DNA of 64,000 bases. Source: Lactobacillus sp. CBA3605 (GTDB taxonomy: Bacteria > Bacillota > Bacilli > Lactobacillales > Lactobacillaceae). The stretch covers positions 1,488,001-1,552,000 of the forward strand of contig NZ_CP027190.1 of NCBI RefSeq assembly GCF_002970915.1, written 5' to 3'. Within the stretch, counting starts at the first letter, position 1. Each line of letters starts with the position of its first letter. Both the position numbers and the translations under genes were made by a program. The notes under the pieces are model-generated. The model did not search any database, was not told the DNA's origin, and worked only from the letters and a program-made list of their open reading frames with translations. Of this stretch, positions 10,427 through 18,281 are shown in pieces.

Positions 10427-11965
10427 TTGTATTATTTTTTGAATGACAACTTACAATTTTCTAAATCTGGGATTGAACATGCAGAATTGAAACGCTTAGA
10501 GCTTTTTAAGCAACATCAGATTCCGGCTAAGATTGTGACGCGGATTTTTGCCATGAATTTACATGCAGTTATGGCTGATGCTGGCTTAGCTGATACAGAT
10601 TTGGTCAATTTATTTGATTTCTTTTGTGGCAGCCAACAGGTTTCGTCGCAATCAGTTAAGCTTGCTGATTTTAAGATTCCGGCTGATGCCATCAAGACCC
10701 GAAAAGACCGTCAAGTCCACGTTGTCCGCCAAGGTAAATTAATGATGATTATTTATTTGCGGCCAACTGAGGATGAAATCAGTAATGTGCAGTATTTTGA
10801 TATTAACGGCAAGACTTTAAAAATGACTTGGTGGGATACCCGTGGGATGAAGTGTTTGGAACAGTTGTTTGACTGGGACGGCAAAATTGTCCAAGAAGCT
10901 TATTTTGGCCCAGACGAGCAAATTCATCTTGAAAAATTACACTTTTTAAATCATGCTGGGCAAGAACGGATTACCTGGCGTGTCTTGAACTATCACGGAA
11001 CCAGTTGGACTTTTAATGGTTTGAATGACTTAACGCGTTTCTTCTATGATGAATTGAATCAAAACGATGAAGAGAATGTCTTCATTTGTGATCGGACAGT
11101 TGAATGCGCTTGGGGCTTGTTCAATATGGTGACGCCAGCTAAAAAAATCTTGCATCTGCATAATAATCATGTGGGTGAAGAGGCTGATTCGTTGCATGCT
11201 AGCTTTAACAATAACTATGCCCACGCATTGAATAATTGGGCTAACTGGGATGCAGTTATTTCAGCGACACCAGAGCAGTCAGCAGATGTAATTGCTCGAT
11301 TTGGACAATCAATTCCGGCCTTTACAATTCCAGTTGGATATGTCGAAGAAACAACGTTAAATGCGCCACAAGTGCCATTTGAACAGCGTCAAAAGTATTT
11401 GATGGTACAAGTCGCGCGGCTATCACCAGAAAAGCAACAAAATCATTCGATTGAGGCTTTTCAACAAGTTTATGCGCAGTTCCCAGAAGCGCGTTTAGAA
11501 TTTTGGGGCTATGCCAATGGTGATACTGAACAGCAGCTAAAGGCCCAAGTTAAAGCGGCTAATTTAGAAAAAGTGATTCAATTCAAAGGTTATACTAACG
11601 ATGTGAATGCGGTCTACAACCATGCTCAAGTGGGACTTTTGCCTAGTCGGGCCGAAGGATTCTCGTTGATGTTATTAGAAGCGCAAGCACATGGGTTACC
11701 AATGATTGCGAACGATGTGAAGTATGGTCCTAGTGATATTATCCAAGATGGTGTTAGTGGGGTCTTAACGACGGCTGGTAATGTGCAGCAATTAGCAGAC
11801 GCAATGTTGGATTTGTTGAGTCATCAAGATAAGTTGGCGACTTATAGCACTAATGCTTATCAAAATAGTCAACGTTATTCAGCGGCGGCAGTTTTTGATA
11901 AGTGGCAAACATTGTTAGAAGCTTTCCCGAGTGGTGCTAAGCCAGTCGCGGCAACTGTAAAGTGA
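10427..11965 (+). CDS. GtfA/SdgB/TarM-type protein glycosyltransferase
   Basis: 512 aa, TTG start at 10427 behind GGAGG, 4 bp after the previous gene and paralogous to it (YFLNDNL, IPAKIVTRIF at the N terminus). The GT4 signature is intact: VARLSPEKQQNH contributes Arg and Lys of the donor pocket, EGFSLMLLE is a canonical EX7E retaining-glycosyltransferase motif, and DGVSGVL follows. Family knowledge: such enzymes transfer GlcNAc or glucose from UDP-sugars to Ser/Thr of repeat adhesins (SdgA/SdgB on Sdr proteins, GtfA/GtfB on SRRPs) or to teichoic acid (TagE/TarM). The position beside the Asp-Thr adhesin favours a protein acceptor. The sugar cannot be read from sequence. Confidence 0.88.
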   Translation: MYYFLNDNLQFSKSGIEHAELKRLELFKQHQIPAKIVTRIFAMNLHAVMADAGLADTDLVNLFDFFCGSQQVSSQSVKLADFKIPADAIKTRKDRQVHVVRQGKLMMIIYLRPTEDEISNVQYFDINGKTLKMTWWDTRGMKCLEQLFDWDGKIVQEAYFGPDEQIHLEKLHFLNHAGQERITWRVLNYHGTSWTFNGLNDLTRFFYDELNQNDEENVFICDRTVECAWGLFNMVTPAKKILHLHNNHVGEEADSLHASFNNNYAHALNNWANWDAVISATPEQSADVIARFGQSIPAFTIPVGYVEETTLNAPQVPFEQRQKYLMVQVARLSPEKQQNHSIEAFQQVYAQFPEARLEFWGYANGDTEQQLKAQVKAANLEKVIQFKGYTNDVNAVYNHAQVGLLPSRAEGFSLMLLEAQAHGLPMIANDVKYGPSDIIQDGVSGVLTTAGNVQQLADAMLDLLSHQDKLATYSTNAYQNSQRYSAAAVFDKWQTLLEAFPSGAKPVAATVK

Positions 11966-11976
11966 GGGCCTGATAA

Positions 11977-12174
11977 ATGTTAATTATGATGTCGACTTAC
12001 ACAGGTATCAAAATGGGTATCCGCTTAGTGGCCTATTTGGTACTAGGTGGTCTGGTTTTGATTATTCGACACCGACACCGTAAAAAATCTCGCACCGAAA
12101 TGGATGAAGAAACCAAGCGCTTGATGGCGCGGACAAAAAAAGATGAAAACGGCAAGTATCCATGGGAACAATGA
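11977..12174 (+). CDS. Small single-pass membrane protein
   Basis: 65 aa, starting 11 bp after the glycosyltransferase with GAGGG before the ATG. One hydrophobic segment (residues ~12-29, IRLVAYLVLGGLVLII) is followed at once by a very basic stretch (RHRHRKKSR) and a charged soluble tail ending KYPWEQ. The charge distribution predicts a cytoplasmic C terminus. It appears to be the last gene of the glycosylation operon and could anchor or scaffold the cytoplasmic enzymes; function unknown. An alternative ATG lies at 11986. Confidence 0.7.
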   Translation: MLIMMSTYTGIKMGIRLVAYLVLGGLVLIIRHRHRKKSRTEMDEETKRLMARTKKDENGKYPWEQ

Positions 12175-12180
12175 AGTAAG

Positions 12181-12297
12181 AGTGCTCAGCCAACCGGTTA
12201 GCGACTGAGCATAGCCTAGTAACCCCTTTGATGCGGGTTTTAGCATCGGCGGGGTTGTGTAGCTAAGCGGAGGTCGCTGGTTGGCTGAGCACTTTTC
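12181..12297 (+). terminator. Large imperfect dyad after the glycosylation operon
   Basis: AGTGCTCAGCCAACC (12181-12195) is a perfect complement of GGTTGGCTGAGCACT (12279-12293). Inside are nested pairings AGCGAC/GTCGCT, TAGC/GCTA, AACCCC/GGGGTT and GATGC/GCATC, so about 113 nt can fold into one long interrupted hairpin, followed by TTTT. It probably ends the operon. A diverged copy of part of the left arm (CCGGTTAGTGACTGAACA) recurs at about 12317-12334, suggesting a dispersed repeat. Confidence 0.65.
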
Positions 12298-12345
12298 GAC
12301 AAAAGCGCCAGGATATCCGGTTAGTGACTGAACACGTTCTGTTGT

Positions 12346-12465
12346 GAATACAAAAAAACACGCTGGTAATGCCCCGAAAGGCATGACCAGCGTGTTTCTT
12401 GATGAAGTGCGGCGACCTTCAGAACGCTTGCGCGCCGATCGCGTACCTCCATCATGGTTTGGCAC
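12346..12465 (-). ncRNA. Candidate small RNA on the minus strand
   Basis: On the minus strand TTGACG (complement of 12497-12502) and GATACT (complement of 12473-12478) form a promoter-like pair with an 18-bp spacer. About 70 nt later comes a very strong terminator: ACACGCTGGT/ACCAGCGTGT and ATGCC/GGCAT arms (12358-12395) followed by seven T. Between them are small hairpins (for example TGAAG/CTTCA). No minus-strand gene follows, so a free RNA of about 120 nt is possible. It shows no SRP, 6S or tmRNA signature. Confidence 0.4.
12352..12397 (-). terminator. Strong intrinsic terminator (minus strand)
   Basis: Arms AAACACGCTGGT and ACCAGCGTGTTT flank ATGCC/GGCAT and a short CCGAAA-type loop. The minus-strand read ends in seven T, while the plus-strand read has only TTTCTT, so it works best on the minus strand. 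Confidence 0.8.
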
Positions 12466-12515
12466 CATCAGTAGTATCGCACGTTCAACTAGGTGCCGTC
12501 AACTAAAAAACAAAA

Positions 12516-12531
12516 TGTTTCACGTGAAACA
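12516..12531. promoter_or_regulatory. parS site 1 (ParB/Spo0J binding)
   Basis: TGTTTCACGTGAAACA is a perfect 16-bp palindrome identical to the conserved bacterial parS. Flanking A/T extends it to 18 bp. It lies in an intergenic region and is one of four in this window. Confidence 0.95.
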
Positions 12532-12533
12532 TC

Positions 12534-12565
12534 AAAAAACGTTGAGATTTTTCTCAACGTTTTTT
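12534..12565. terminator. Bidirectional terminator after the lar transporter operon
   Basis: AAAAAACGTTGAG (12534-12546) pairs with CTCAACGTTTTTT (12553-12565). It has T-tracts on both strands and lies just beyond the stop of the minus-strand 77-aa gene. Confidence 0.9.
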
Positions 12566-12571
12566 AGTGCT

Positions 12572-12805
12572 TTAAAGGCGGCTGTTATAAATCAAGAAGC
12601 TGATATAACACGTATCGCCGTCTGGTAAAGTGTAACCAGAATTTTGGTTTGAATCATCATTTTCATGTAATACGATGAATTCACCGGCGCCGTAATCTTG
12701 ATCGTTTAAGTAAAGGACTAAGCTTTCATCACAGTCCGCTAAGGTCTTACCGGTGACAATGCGACGATTCCAGCCGCGGTGAATGGTACCATTTGGATTA
12801 ATCAT
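12572..12805 (-). CDS. Conserved 77-aa protein of unknown function, copy 1
   Basis: ATG start behind AAGGAG (10-nt spacing). No signal peptide or membrane segment. Features are MINPNG at the N terminus, HRGWNRR, TLADCDESL, a central LNDQDYG and a C-terminal CYISFLIYNSRL. It is 64/77 identical to a second copy at 25382-25615. It begins only 19 bp after larO and ends just before a terminator, so it is probably cotranscribed with larR-larMN-larQ-larO, although an internal promoter is possible. Whether it has any part in nickel or lactate metabolism is unknown. Confidence 0.8.
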   Translation of the reverse strand: MINPNGTIHRGWNRRIVTGKTLADCDESLVLYLNDQDYGAGEFIVLHENDDSNQNSGYTLPDGDTCYISFLIYNSRL

Positions 12806-12824
12806 AATTTTTTAACTCCTTTAA

Positions 12825-13556
12825 TTATAAAGTTTGTAGCTGCGCTTGACGTTGAGGCTGTGCTGACAGTTCTGCTGCGGTTAGGTCGGCTTCAATTTGA
12901 TGAGCGGCATTAAAAATTAGGTAACGTTGGCCCACAGCTTGAACCTGTTGATAGTTATGGCTAGCCATAATGATGGTCTTACCAGCTGCTTGAAGGCGTT
13001 TAAGTAGGGCCAGCATTTGCTGTTGGGCGGCAATGGTTAGGCCATTGAGTGGTTCATCAAGCAATAAAACGGCCGGATTAAGTGCTAATACGCTGGCTAA
13101 AGCCACCCGTTTTTTTTCACCACCGGAGAGTTGATAAGGAACACGATCACGTAAGGCCACACAGTCGGTTAGCTCAAGACAGTCAGTCACCCGTTGGCTG
13201 ATTTCAGCTGGACTTAATCCCAATTGTTGAGGACCAAAGGCAATCTCTTCAGCCACTGAGGGGTTAAACAATTGAATATCGGTGTTTTGAAAAACCATCC
13301 CGATTTGCTGGTGCAGTTGTTGCCGCTGAGCAGGGTTGGCGAGATAGGCCGGTGTGATTGCTTGGTCATTAAACCAATACTGGCCCTGACTAGTGGTGGT
13401 TAACCCACTTAGCAGGCGTAATAAGGTAGATTTTCCGGAACCATTTGGTCCCATTAAACAAACCAATTCACCAGTATTGATAGTTAGACTCAACTGATCC
13501 AGACCCTGTGTGTCGGGGTAATCATAGGTCGCATTTTCAAGCTTGATTAAGGTCAA
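12825..13556 (-). CDS. larO: Nickel ECF transporter ATPase LarO
   Basis: 243-aa ABC ATPase that powers nickel uptake for the lactate racemase cofactor. Walker A GPNGSGKST (residues ~36-44), Q-loop region MVFQNTD, signature LSGGEKKR, Walker B VLLLDEP and the switch His in ASHNY are all intact. The start is TTG with GGGAGG upstream; the gene begins 1 bp after the larQ stop. A CbiO/NikO-type ATPase beside CbiM/CbiQ-like proteins in the lar locus identifies it as larO. Probably under LarR control with the rest of the minus-strand operon. Confidence 0.93.
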   Translation of the reverse strand: MTLIKLENATYDYPDTQGLDQLSLTINTGELVCLMGPNGSGKSTLLRLLSGLTTTSQGQYWFNDQAITPAYLANPAQRQQLHQQIGMVFQNTDIQLFNPSVAEEIAFGPQQLGLSPAEISQRVTDCLELTDCVALRDRVPYQLSGGEKKRVALASVLALNPAVLLLDEPLNGLTIAAQQQMLALLKRLQAAGKTIIMASHNYQQVQAVGQRYLIFNAAHQIEADLTAAELSAQPQRQAQLQTL

Positions 13557-13557
13557 T

Positions 13558-14376
13558 TTAGAGCCTCCCTAGTAGTAAAACAGCCATTAGAATCAGTTCA
13601 GGACTAAGTGACAGGTAGTCTTGCCAGTGATGTTGTTTAGTAGGAACTTGCACATAATGGCCGTTAAACCCACGAGCTTCCATTGCGTCATAAAGTTCTA
13701 AAGCATAGGCGTAACTTTTTAAGTAGAGATTGCCGAATAGGGCACCAATTAAATGGTAAGGGTGCTTAGTCGGTGCAACGGTTCGTAAGTCTAATGCTTC
13801 CATGGTGTGTAGCAAGTAGTTGCCGAGCATCCGTAAATAAGTGATGGCGATCGCTAGCGTCATAATTAAGACATCGGGACAGTGCAAGTGTTTGAGTCCA
13901 GTCAATAAGTCTTGAAAAGGGGTCGTTAATCGATAATAATGGGCATTTGCCAGTAGCAGGGCAGTCTTGATACCGAAGAATAGCACCGTCGTGGGACCGG
14001 TCAGCCAGTAACTAGGCAACACCACTAATAGAGCGACGAGTAAGCTAACAGCCCAATCACGGGTGAAACGGCGCAATTGTCGTGGTGATAGGCTGAGTAA
14101 TTGACCGCCAAGTAGTAGGGCTAATCCCCATAAGAGTAAGCTGTTTTGAATTAAAGTGATTAATAATAATAGCAGTAACAATCGAACCAATTTAATGGCG
14201 GGCGCAAGTTGCCAATGCGATGGTGTTTGGACCGGTGCTGGCTGTGCAAACTGTGCCAATAATTTTTTTAGTCGGCGCTGGTTGCGTGCTAAAAATGGGC
14301 GTTGTTTACCAGCAGTAACCGGCTGTGGGGCCTGTTGCAACCAGGCTGGTAGCTCAGTGGGTACTTTTGACATCAT
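13558..14376 (-). CDS. larQ: Nickel ECF transporter transmembrane component LarQ
   Basis: 272 aa, CbiQ/EcfT family. A cytoplasmic N-terminal stretch is followed by several hydrophobic segments. The characteristic coupling motif, with Ala and Arg contacting the ATPase, is visible as LYDAMEARGFNG near residues 231-242. It overlaps the end of larMN by 23 bp, which indicates translational coupling, and larO follows. It forms the membrane scaffold linking the LarMN nickel-binding subunit to the LarO ATPase. Confidence 0.92.
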   Translation of the reverse strand: MMSKVPTELPAWLQQAPQPVTAGKQRPFLARNQRRLKKLLAQFAQPAPVQTPSHWQLAPAIKLVRLLLLLLLITLIQNSLLLWGLALLLGGQLLSLSPRQLRRFTRDWAVSLLVALLVVLPSYWLTGPTTVLFFGIKTALLLANAHYYRLTTPFQDLLTGLKHLHCPDVLIMTLAIAITYLRMLGNYLLHTMEALDLRTVAPTKHPYHLIGALFGNLYLKSYAYALELYDAMEARGFNGHYVQVPTKQHHWQDYLSLSPELILMAVLLLGRL

Positions 14377-15325
14377 GTTGAAGACCTCGGATCAATAATA
14401 AACAAAGTAAAATGGCCGTCAAAGCAGATAAAATATACCCAATGGCGAGTGGTAATCCGGCAATTGAATAATCTTGAAATAAGGCTTGAAAATGAATGCC
14501 ATGGGTCATTCCGAGTGGTGCGGTTGATTGACCGAGCCGCTGTTGGAGCTCACTGGGACTCCATTCGCCCCAAGCGGTGTTACTGGCGAGTAAGCCCAAT
14601 GGTGAAATTAGCGCCAGGCCGACCAGCAAATATAACCATGGTCGCCGAGTTGTCCGGGGTGTCGCTTGATACAAATTAAGTGGCGCGACTTTCTTAACGA
14701 ACTGATAAACCAGTAACGTAAAACCGACTTCCACCCAACCAGCGACTAATAAATGAGCAACCAGCATGGCCGGAACAGCGACATTGAGTCCATAAGGACA
14801 GTAGAGCGGCGTGCCGTTAGCGGTGTGCGCTAATAAGGGTTGTAGACCAAGCTCAATCCCAGCAACTAGGGCAGCAGTGTTAATCCCAAGGTAGGCCCCA
14901 ACTGCAAGGCCGATTTTTTCGTGGTGCCATTTTTGACCGATACGATAGCAAGCATAACCAACAAACGGCATGATGACCGCCATGTTAAACGCATTAGCGC
15001 CAAAGGCCAGAATGCCGCCATCGCCGAAAAGTAAGGCTTGTAGCAACAGAGTCACAGTTAAGGCTAAACAGGCCGCCCAGGGCCCAATCAGCACCGCTAA
15101 CAAGGTACCACCAACGGCATGAGCCGTGGTTCCTCCTGGGATTGGCAGATTAAACATCATGATTAAAAAAGCCAACGCGGCAGCAATCCCGAGCATCGGT
15201 AAGGTTTCATGATGGGCTTTGATTTGAACTTTAACTTTCAGTACCGCAACGGTCCAAATGGGCGCCATGGCGGCAACGAGCGTGCCACAAGTGGCAGGGC
15301 TTAAATAATTATCCGGAATATGCAC
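14354..15325 (-). CDS. larMN: Nickel-binding CbiM/CbiN-type fusion LarMN
   Basis: 323 aa. The N terminus MHIPDNYLSP is the typical CbiM/NikM start, where Met1-His2 coordinate Ni(II). Six or so membrane segments form the CbiM part (PGGTTAHAVGGTL motif). The C-terminal part has two more membrane segments bracketing a loop (about residues 225-318), like CbiN/NikN, hence the fused MN. It is the substrate-capturing subunit of the ECF nickel transporter needed for the Ni-pincer cofactor of LarA. It lies between larR and larQ on the minus strand. Confidence 0.93.
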   Translation of the reverse strand: MHIPDNYLSPATCGTLVAAMAPIWTVAVLKVKVQIKAHHETLPMLGIAAALAFLIMMFNLPIPGGTTAHAVGGTLLAVLIGPWAACLALTVTLLLQALLFGDGGILAFGANAFNMAVIMPFVGYACYRIGQKWHHEKIGLAVGAYLGINTAALVAGIELGLQPLLAHTANGTPLYCPYGLNVAVPAMLVAHLLVAGWVEVGFTLLVYQFVKKVAPLNLYQATPRTTRRPWLYLLVGLALISPLGLLASNTAWGEWSPSELQQRLGQSTAPLGMTHGIHFQALFQDYSIAGLPLAIGYILSALTAILLCLLLIRGLQHDVKSTH

Positions 15326-15340
15326 GGATGAGCACCTCTT

Positions 15341-16006
15341 CTAATTAGCAATTTGATCTAAGAGGTAACTGATGTCTTGAATAATGAACTTATGATTTTG
15401 AACCAATAGCACGTTATCAGCCCGCAATTCTTTTAGCATTCGGTTGACGCTGCTCCGTGAACTAATCCCACAAAATCCCGCAATGTCTTCATTAGTAACC
15501 ACAAAATCAATTAAAATCCCGGCTTTAATCTGGCGGCCAAATAAACTGACTAAACTGTAAATAAAAGCACAAATTGCCCCTTTTTTACCGTTCATGACCA
15601 TCCGTTGCAAGCGGAAAATATTTTCGGATAACTTTTTCCGATAATAATTTTTGACGTAATTTTGTAACTCTGGGGTATGGTTGACGTATTTCCAAAAATC
15701 GACCCGATTAACTTGGTAAAATGTCGCGTATTCGGATTCAATCCGAACGTTAAAGGGTTGATCGGTCGAGCGTGACACTTCATCACGGAGTAAGGAGATG
15801 ACATCTGGTTTAGCAATGTAAGATAAATTAAATTCACGACCGTCTTGCAAAATGATACTGTTCTTAATAATGCCATCCTTTAAGACGTACGTGTAGTGTT
15901 CCGCTAAGCCGTGATAGGTCAAGTAAGTATGACGCTTTTTTTGAATTGTCGGCACGTGATGGGCTTCTAAATAACTCAGTAAATATTCAATATCAGTTAA
16001 TACCAT
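15341..16006 (-). CDS. larR: Lactate-responsive Crp/Fnr-family activator LarR
   Basis: 221 aa with an N-terminal cyclic-nucleotide-binding-like beta barrel and a C-terminal winged helix (TNEDIAGFCGISSRSSVNRMLKEL as recognition region, about residues 168-192). Known in L. plantarum: LarR activates both the larA-E and the nickel transporter operons in response to L-lactate and is antagonised by D-lactate. It is divergent from larA; the 226-bp intergenic region holds two inverted copies of CATTTAAAGT that are candidate LarR sites. larMN follows 15 bp downstream, so larR heads the minus-strand operon. Confidence 0.92.
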   Translation of the reverse strand: MVLTDIEYLLSYLEAHHVPTIQKKRHTYLTYHGLAEHYTYVLKDGIIKNSIILQDGREFNLSYIAKPDVISLLRDEVSRSTDQPFNVRIESEYATFYQVNRVDFWKYVNHTPELQNYVKNYYRKKLSENIFRLQRMVMNGKKGAICAFIYSLVSLFGRQIKAGILIDFVVTNEDIAGFCGISSRSSVNRMLKELRADNVLLVQNHKFIIQDISYLLDQIAN

Positions 16007-16106
16007 CTTAGTTTCAGTTCTTTCGTGAATAGATTTAGGCTCACGATTGTCCTAATCACGATCAGTCCGTTGTTAAGCATACCTTTTTTTGAAATTAGTA
16101 CAATCG

Positions 16107-16116
16107 CATTTAAAGT
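16107..16116. promoter_or_regulatory. Distal candidate LarR box
   Basis: CATTTAAAGT is an exact inverted copy of ACTTTAAATG at 16142-16151. It sits nearer to larR and could serve the divergent promoter. Assignment to LarR is inference from position and symmetry. Confidence 0.5.
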
Positions 16117-16141
16117 ATACATTTGTTAACGCGTTTTGAAA

Positions 16142-16151
16142 ACTTTAAATG
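16142..16151. promoter_or_regulatory. Proximal candidate LarR box
   Basis: ACTTTAAATG, inverted relative to 16107-16116. With the -10 at 16178, its centre lies at about -44, near the position expected for a Crp-type activator overlapping the -35 region. Confidence 0.55.
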
Positions 16152-16177
16152 TAGCAGTTAATTTTGGCAGGTACGAG

Positions 16178-16183
16178 TATAAC
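16178..16183 (+). promoter_or_regulatory. larA operon -10 box
   Basis: TATAAC. No good -35 hexamer lies 16-18 bp upstream, which fits an activator-dependent promoter. Confidence 0.55.
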
Positions 16184-16232
16184 AAGAGGTGCGTGTAAAA
16201 AATAGTTTAATGAAAGAGGATGGCCAAAAGAC

Positions 16233-17507
16233 ATGGTTGCAATTGATTTACCCTATGACAAGACCACGATTACCGCTGAAATTCCTGAAAAGAATTTCGC
16301 CGGTAAACTAGTCTCACAAGCTGCAACATATCATAACAAATTATCCGAAAGTGAAACGGTGGAACAGTCACTAAATCACCCCATTGGCACGGATAAATTA
16401 GAAACTTTAGCTCAAGGAAAAAAGAACATTGTCATTATTAGCTCCGACCATACCCGGCCAGTACCTTCACACATTATGACGCCCATTTTATTACGGCGGT
16501 TACGGTCCGTTGCGCCAGATGCACGGATTCGGATTTTAGTCGCGACAGGCTTTCATCGGCCATCAACCCATGAGGAATTAGTTAACAAATATGGTGCTGA
16601 TATCGTTGCTAATGAAGAAATCGTGATGCATGTGTCAACCGATGATAGCAGTATGGTTCAAATCGGCCAGTTACCATCTGGTGGCGCTTGCATTATTAAT
16701 AAAGTCGCTGCTGAAGCCGACTTATTAATTTCAGAAGGCTTCATTGAATCCCATTTCTTTGCCGGGTTCTCTGGTGGTCGTAAGTCAGTTTTGCCGGGGG
16801 TTGCATCTTATAAGACGATTATGGCTAATCATTCGGGTGAATTTATTAATTCACCTAAAGCCCGGACCGGGAATTTGATGCATAATCCGATTCATAAAGA
16901 TATGGTTTATGCTGCCCGGACAGCTAAGCTGGCATTTATTTTAAATGTTGTTTTAGATGAAGATAAAAAAATTATTGGATCCTTTGCTGGTGACATGGAA
17001 GCAGCGCACAAAGTTGGTTGTGACTTTGTCAAAGAACTTTCCAGTGTCCCTAAAATTGATTGTGATATTGCAATTTCAACCAATGGTGGTTACCCCTTAG
17101 ATCAAAACATTTATCAAGCTGTTAAAGGGATGACAGCCGCCGAAGCAACGAATAAAGAAGGCGGTACGATTGTGATGGTTGCTGGTGCCCGAGATGGTCA
17201 CGGTGGCGATGGCTTCTTCCATAATTTGGCTGATGTTGACGATCCGAAAGAATTCTTAGACCAGGCCATTAATACGCCGCGTTTAAAGACGATTCCTGAT
17301 CAATGGACTGCGCAAATCTTTGCCCGGATTTTAGTGCATCATCACGTTATCTTTGTGTCAGATTTAGTTGACCCAGCCTTGATTACGGGCATGCATATGG
17401 AACTCGCTAAAACCTTAGATGAAGCAATGGCTAAAGCTTATGCTCGCGAAGGCCAGCAGGCTCGAGTTACCGTTGTTCCTGACGGTTTAGGTGTCATTGT
17501 AAAATAA
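16233..17507 (+). CDS. larA: Nickel-pincer lactate racemase LarA
   Basis: 424 aa, the same length as L. plantarum LarA. It interconverts D- and L-lactate by hydride transfer to the nickel pincer (NPN) cofactor. Known catalytic residues occur at the published positions: His108 (ATGFHRP) and His174 (IESHFFAG) as bases, Lys184 (GGRKSVLPG) that binds the cofactor covalently, His200 (MANHSGEF) as nickel ligand, plus Asp72/Arg75 (SSDHTRP) for lactate. First gene of larABCDE, divergent from larR. GAGG lies 13 nt upstream of the ATG. In the plantarum group it supplies D-lactate for the cell wall precursor and is induced by L-lactate. Confidence 0.97.
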   Translation: MVAIDLPYDKTTITAEIPEKNFAGKLVSQAATYHNKLSESETVEQSLNHPIGTDKLETLAQGKKNIVIISSDHTRPVPSHIMTPILLRRLRSVAPDARIRILVATGFHRPSTHEELVNKYGADIVANEEIVMHVSTDDSSMVQIGQLPSGGACIINKVAAEADLLISEGFIESHFFAGFSGGRKSVLPGVASYKTIMANHSGEFINSPKARTGNLMHNPIHKDMVYAARTAKLAFILNVVLDEDKKIIGSFAGDMEAAHKVGCDFVKELSSVPKIDCDIAISTNGGYPLDQNIYQAVKGMTAAEATNKEGGTIVMVAGARDGHGGDGFFHNLADVDDPKEFLDQAINTPRLKTIPDQWTAQIFARILVHHHVIFVSDLVDPALITGMHMELAKTLDEAMAKAYAREGQQARVTVVPDGLGVIVK

Positions 17508-17508
17508 C

Positions 17509-18246
17509 ATGACAACTGATGAAATCTTACAAGCCGTCGCTGCTGGTAGCCTTAGTCCAACGGCTGCCGCAAGTCAATTAGAAGCCACGCAAACGGCTGA
17601 TTTAGGGTTTGCTAATGTTGATTTAAGTCGCCAACATCGCAATGGGTTTCCAGAGGTCGTCTACGGTGCAGGTAAAACTGCGACTCAAATTGTCGATATT
17701 GTAAAAGCGATGACTACTACAGCGGCGCCGATTTTAACGACACGATTGTCAGCAGCTAAGTTTGCGGCTATTCAGCCGGCCTTACCAACAGCGGTGTATC
17801 ATGCCACGGCCCAATGCATGACGGTTGGGGCGTTAAACCCAGTTGAGTCAGCGGATTATATTGCTGTGGTAACAGCCGGGACGTCGGACATGCCGGTAGC
17901 AGAAGAAGCGGTGATTACCGCCCAAACTTTTGGTAACCGGGTTGAACGGGTCTACGATGTCGGTGTGGCTGGGATTCATCGGTTATTTGCTAAGCTAGAC
18001 GTGATTCGTGGCGCTAAAGTCGTCATCGTGGTCGCGGGCATGGAAGGCGCTTTAGCCAGTGTCGTTGGTGGCTTGATTGATAAACCTTTAATTGCTGTAC
18101 CGACCAGTGTCGGTTATGGCACAAATTTCCAAGGCATGACCGCATTGTTGACCATGCTAAATAGCTGTGCGTCTGGAATTACCGTAGTTAATATTGATAA
18201 TGGTTTTGGCGCAGCGTATTCGGCCAGCATGATTAATCAATTATAG
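17509..18246 (+). CDS. larB: NaAD carboxylase/hydrolase LarB (cofactor synthesis)
   Basis: 245 aa. LarB carboxylates C5 of the pyridinium ring of nicotinic acid adenine dinucleotide and releases AMP, giving the dicarboxylated mononucleotide used by LarE. The C-terminal half is PurE-like ([15 protein letters not shown], ...[16 protein letters not shown]). Cys220 in NSCASG matches the catalytic cysteine reported for LarB. It starts 1 bp after the larA stop with no strong Shine-Dalgarno, which suggests coupled translation. Confidence 0.96.
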   Translation: MTTDEILQAVAAGSLSPTAAASQLEATQTADLGFANVDLSRQHRNGFPEVVYGAGKTATQIVDIVKAMTTTAAPILTTRLSAAKFAAIQPALPTAVYHATAQCMTVGALNPVESADYIAVVTAGTSDMPVAEEAVITAQTFGNRVERVYDVGVAGIHRLFAKLDVIRGAKVVIVVAGMEGALASVVGGLIDKPLIAVPTSVGYGTNFQGMTALLTMLNSCASGITVVNIDNGFGAAYSASMINQL

Positions 18247-18281
18247 GATTGTTCAATTAACTGAACAGAGAGGGAAACAAC

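Noticed and set aside
12043..12468. Minus-strand 141-aa ORF spanning the end of the glycosylation operon
   Set aside because: It runs antisense through the 65-aa gene, the large dyad and a strong terminator, and resembles no protein. Treated as spurious.
12346..12490. Minus-strand structured RNA as SRP RNA, 6S RNA, tmRNA or 5S rRNA
   Set aside because: None of the conserved loops of these RNAs (for example the SRP GGAAGGAAGCAG-type loop) is present. Kept only as an unnamed candidate.
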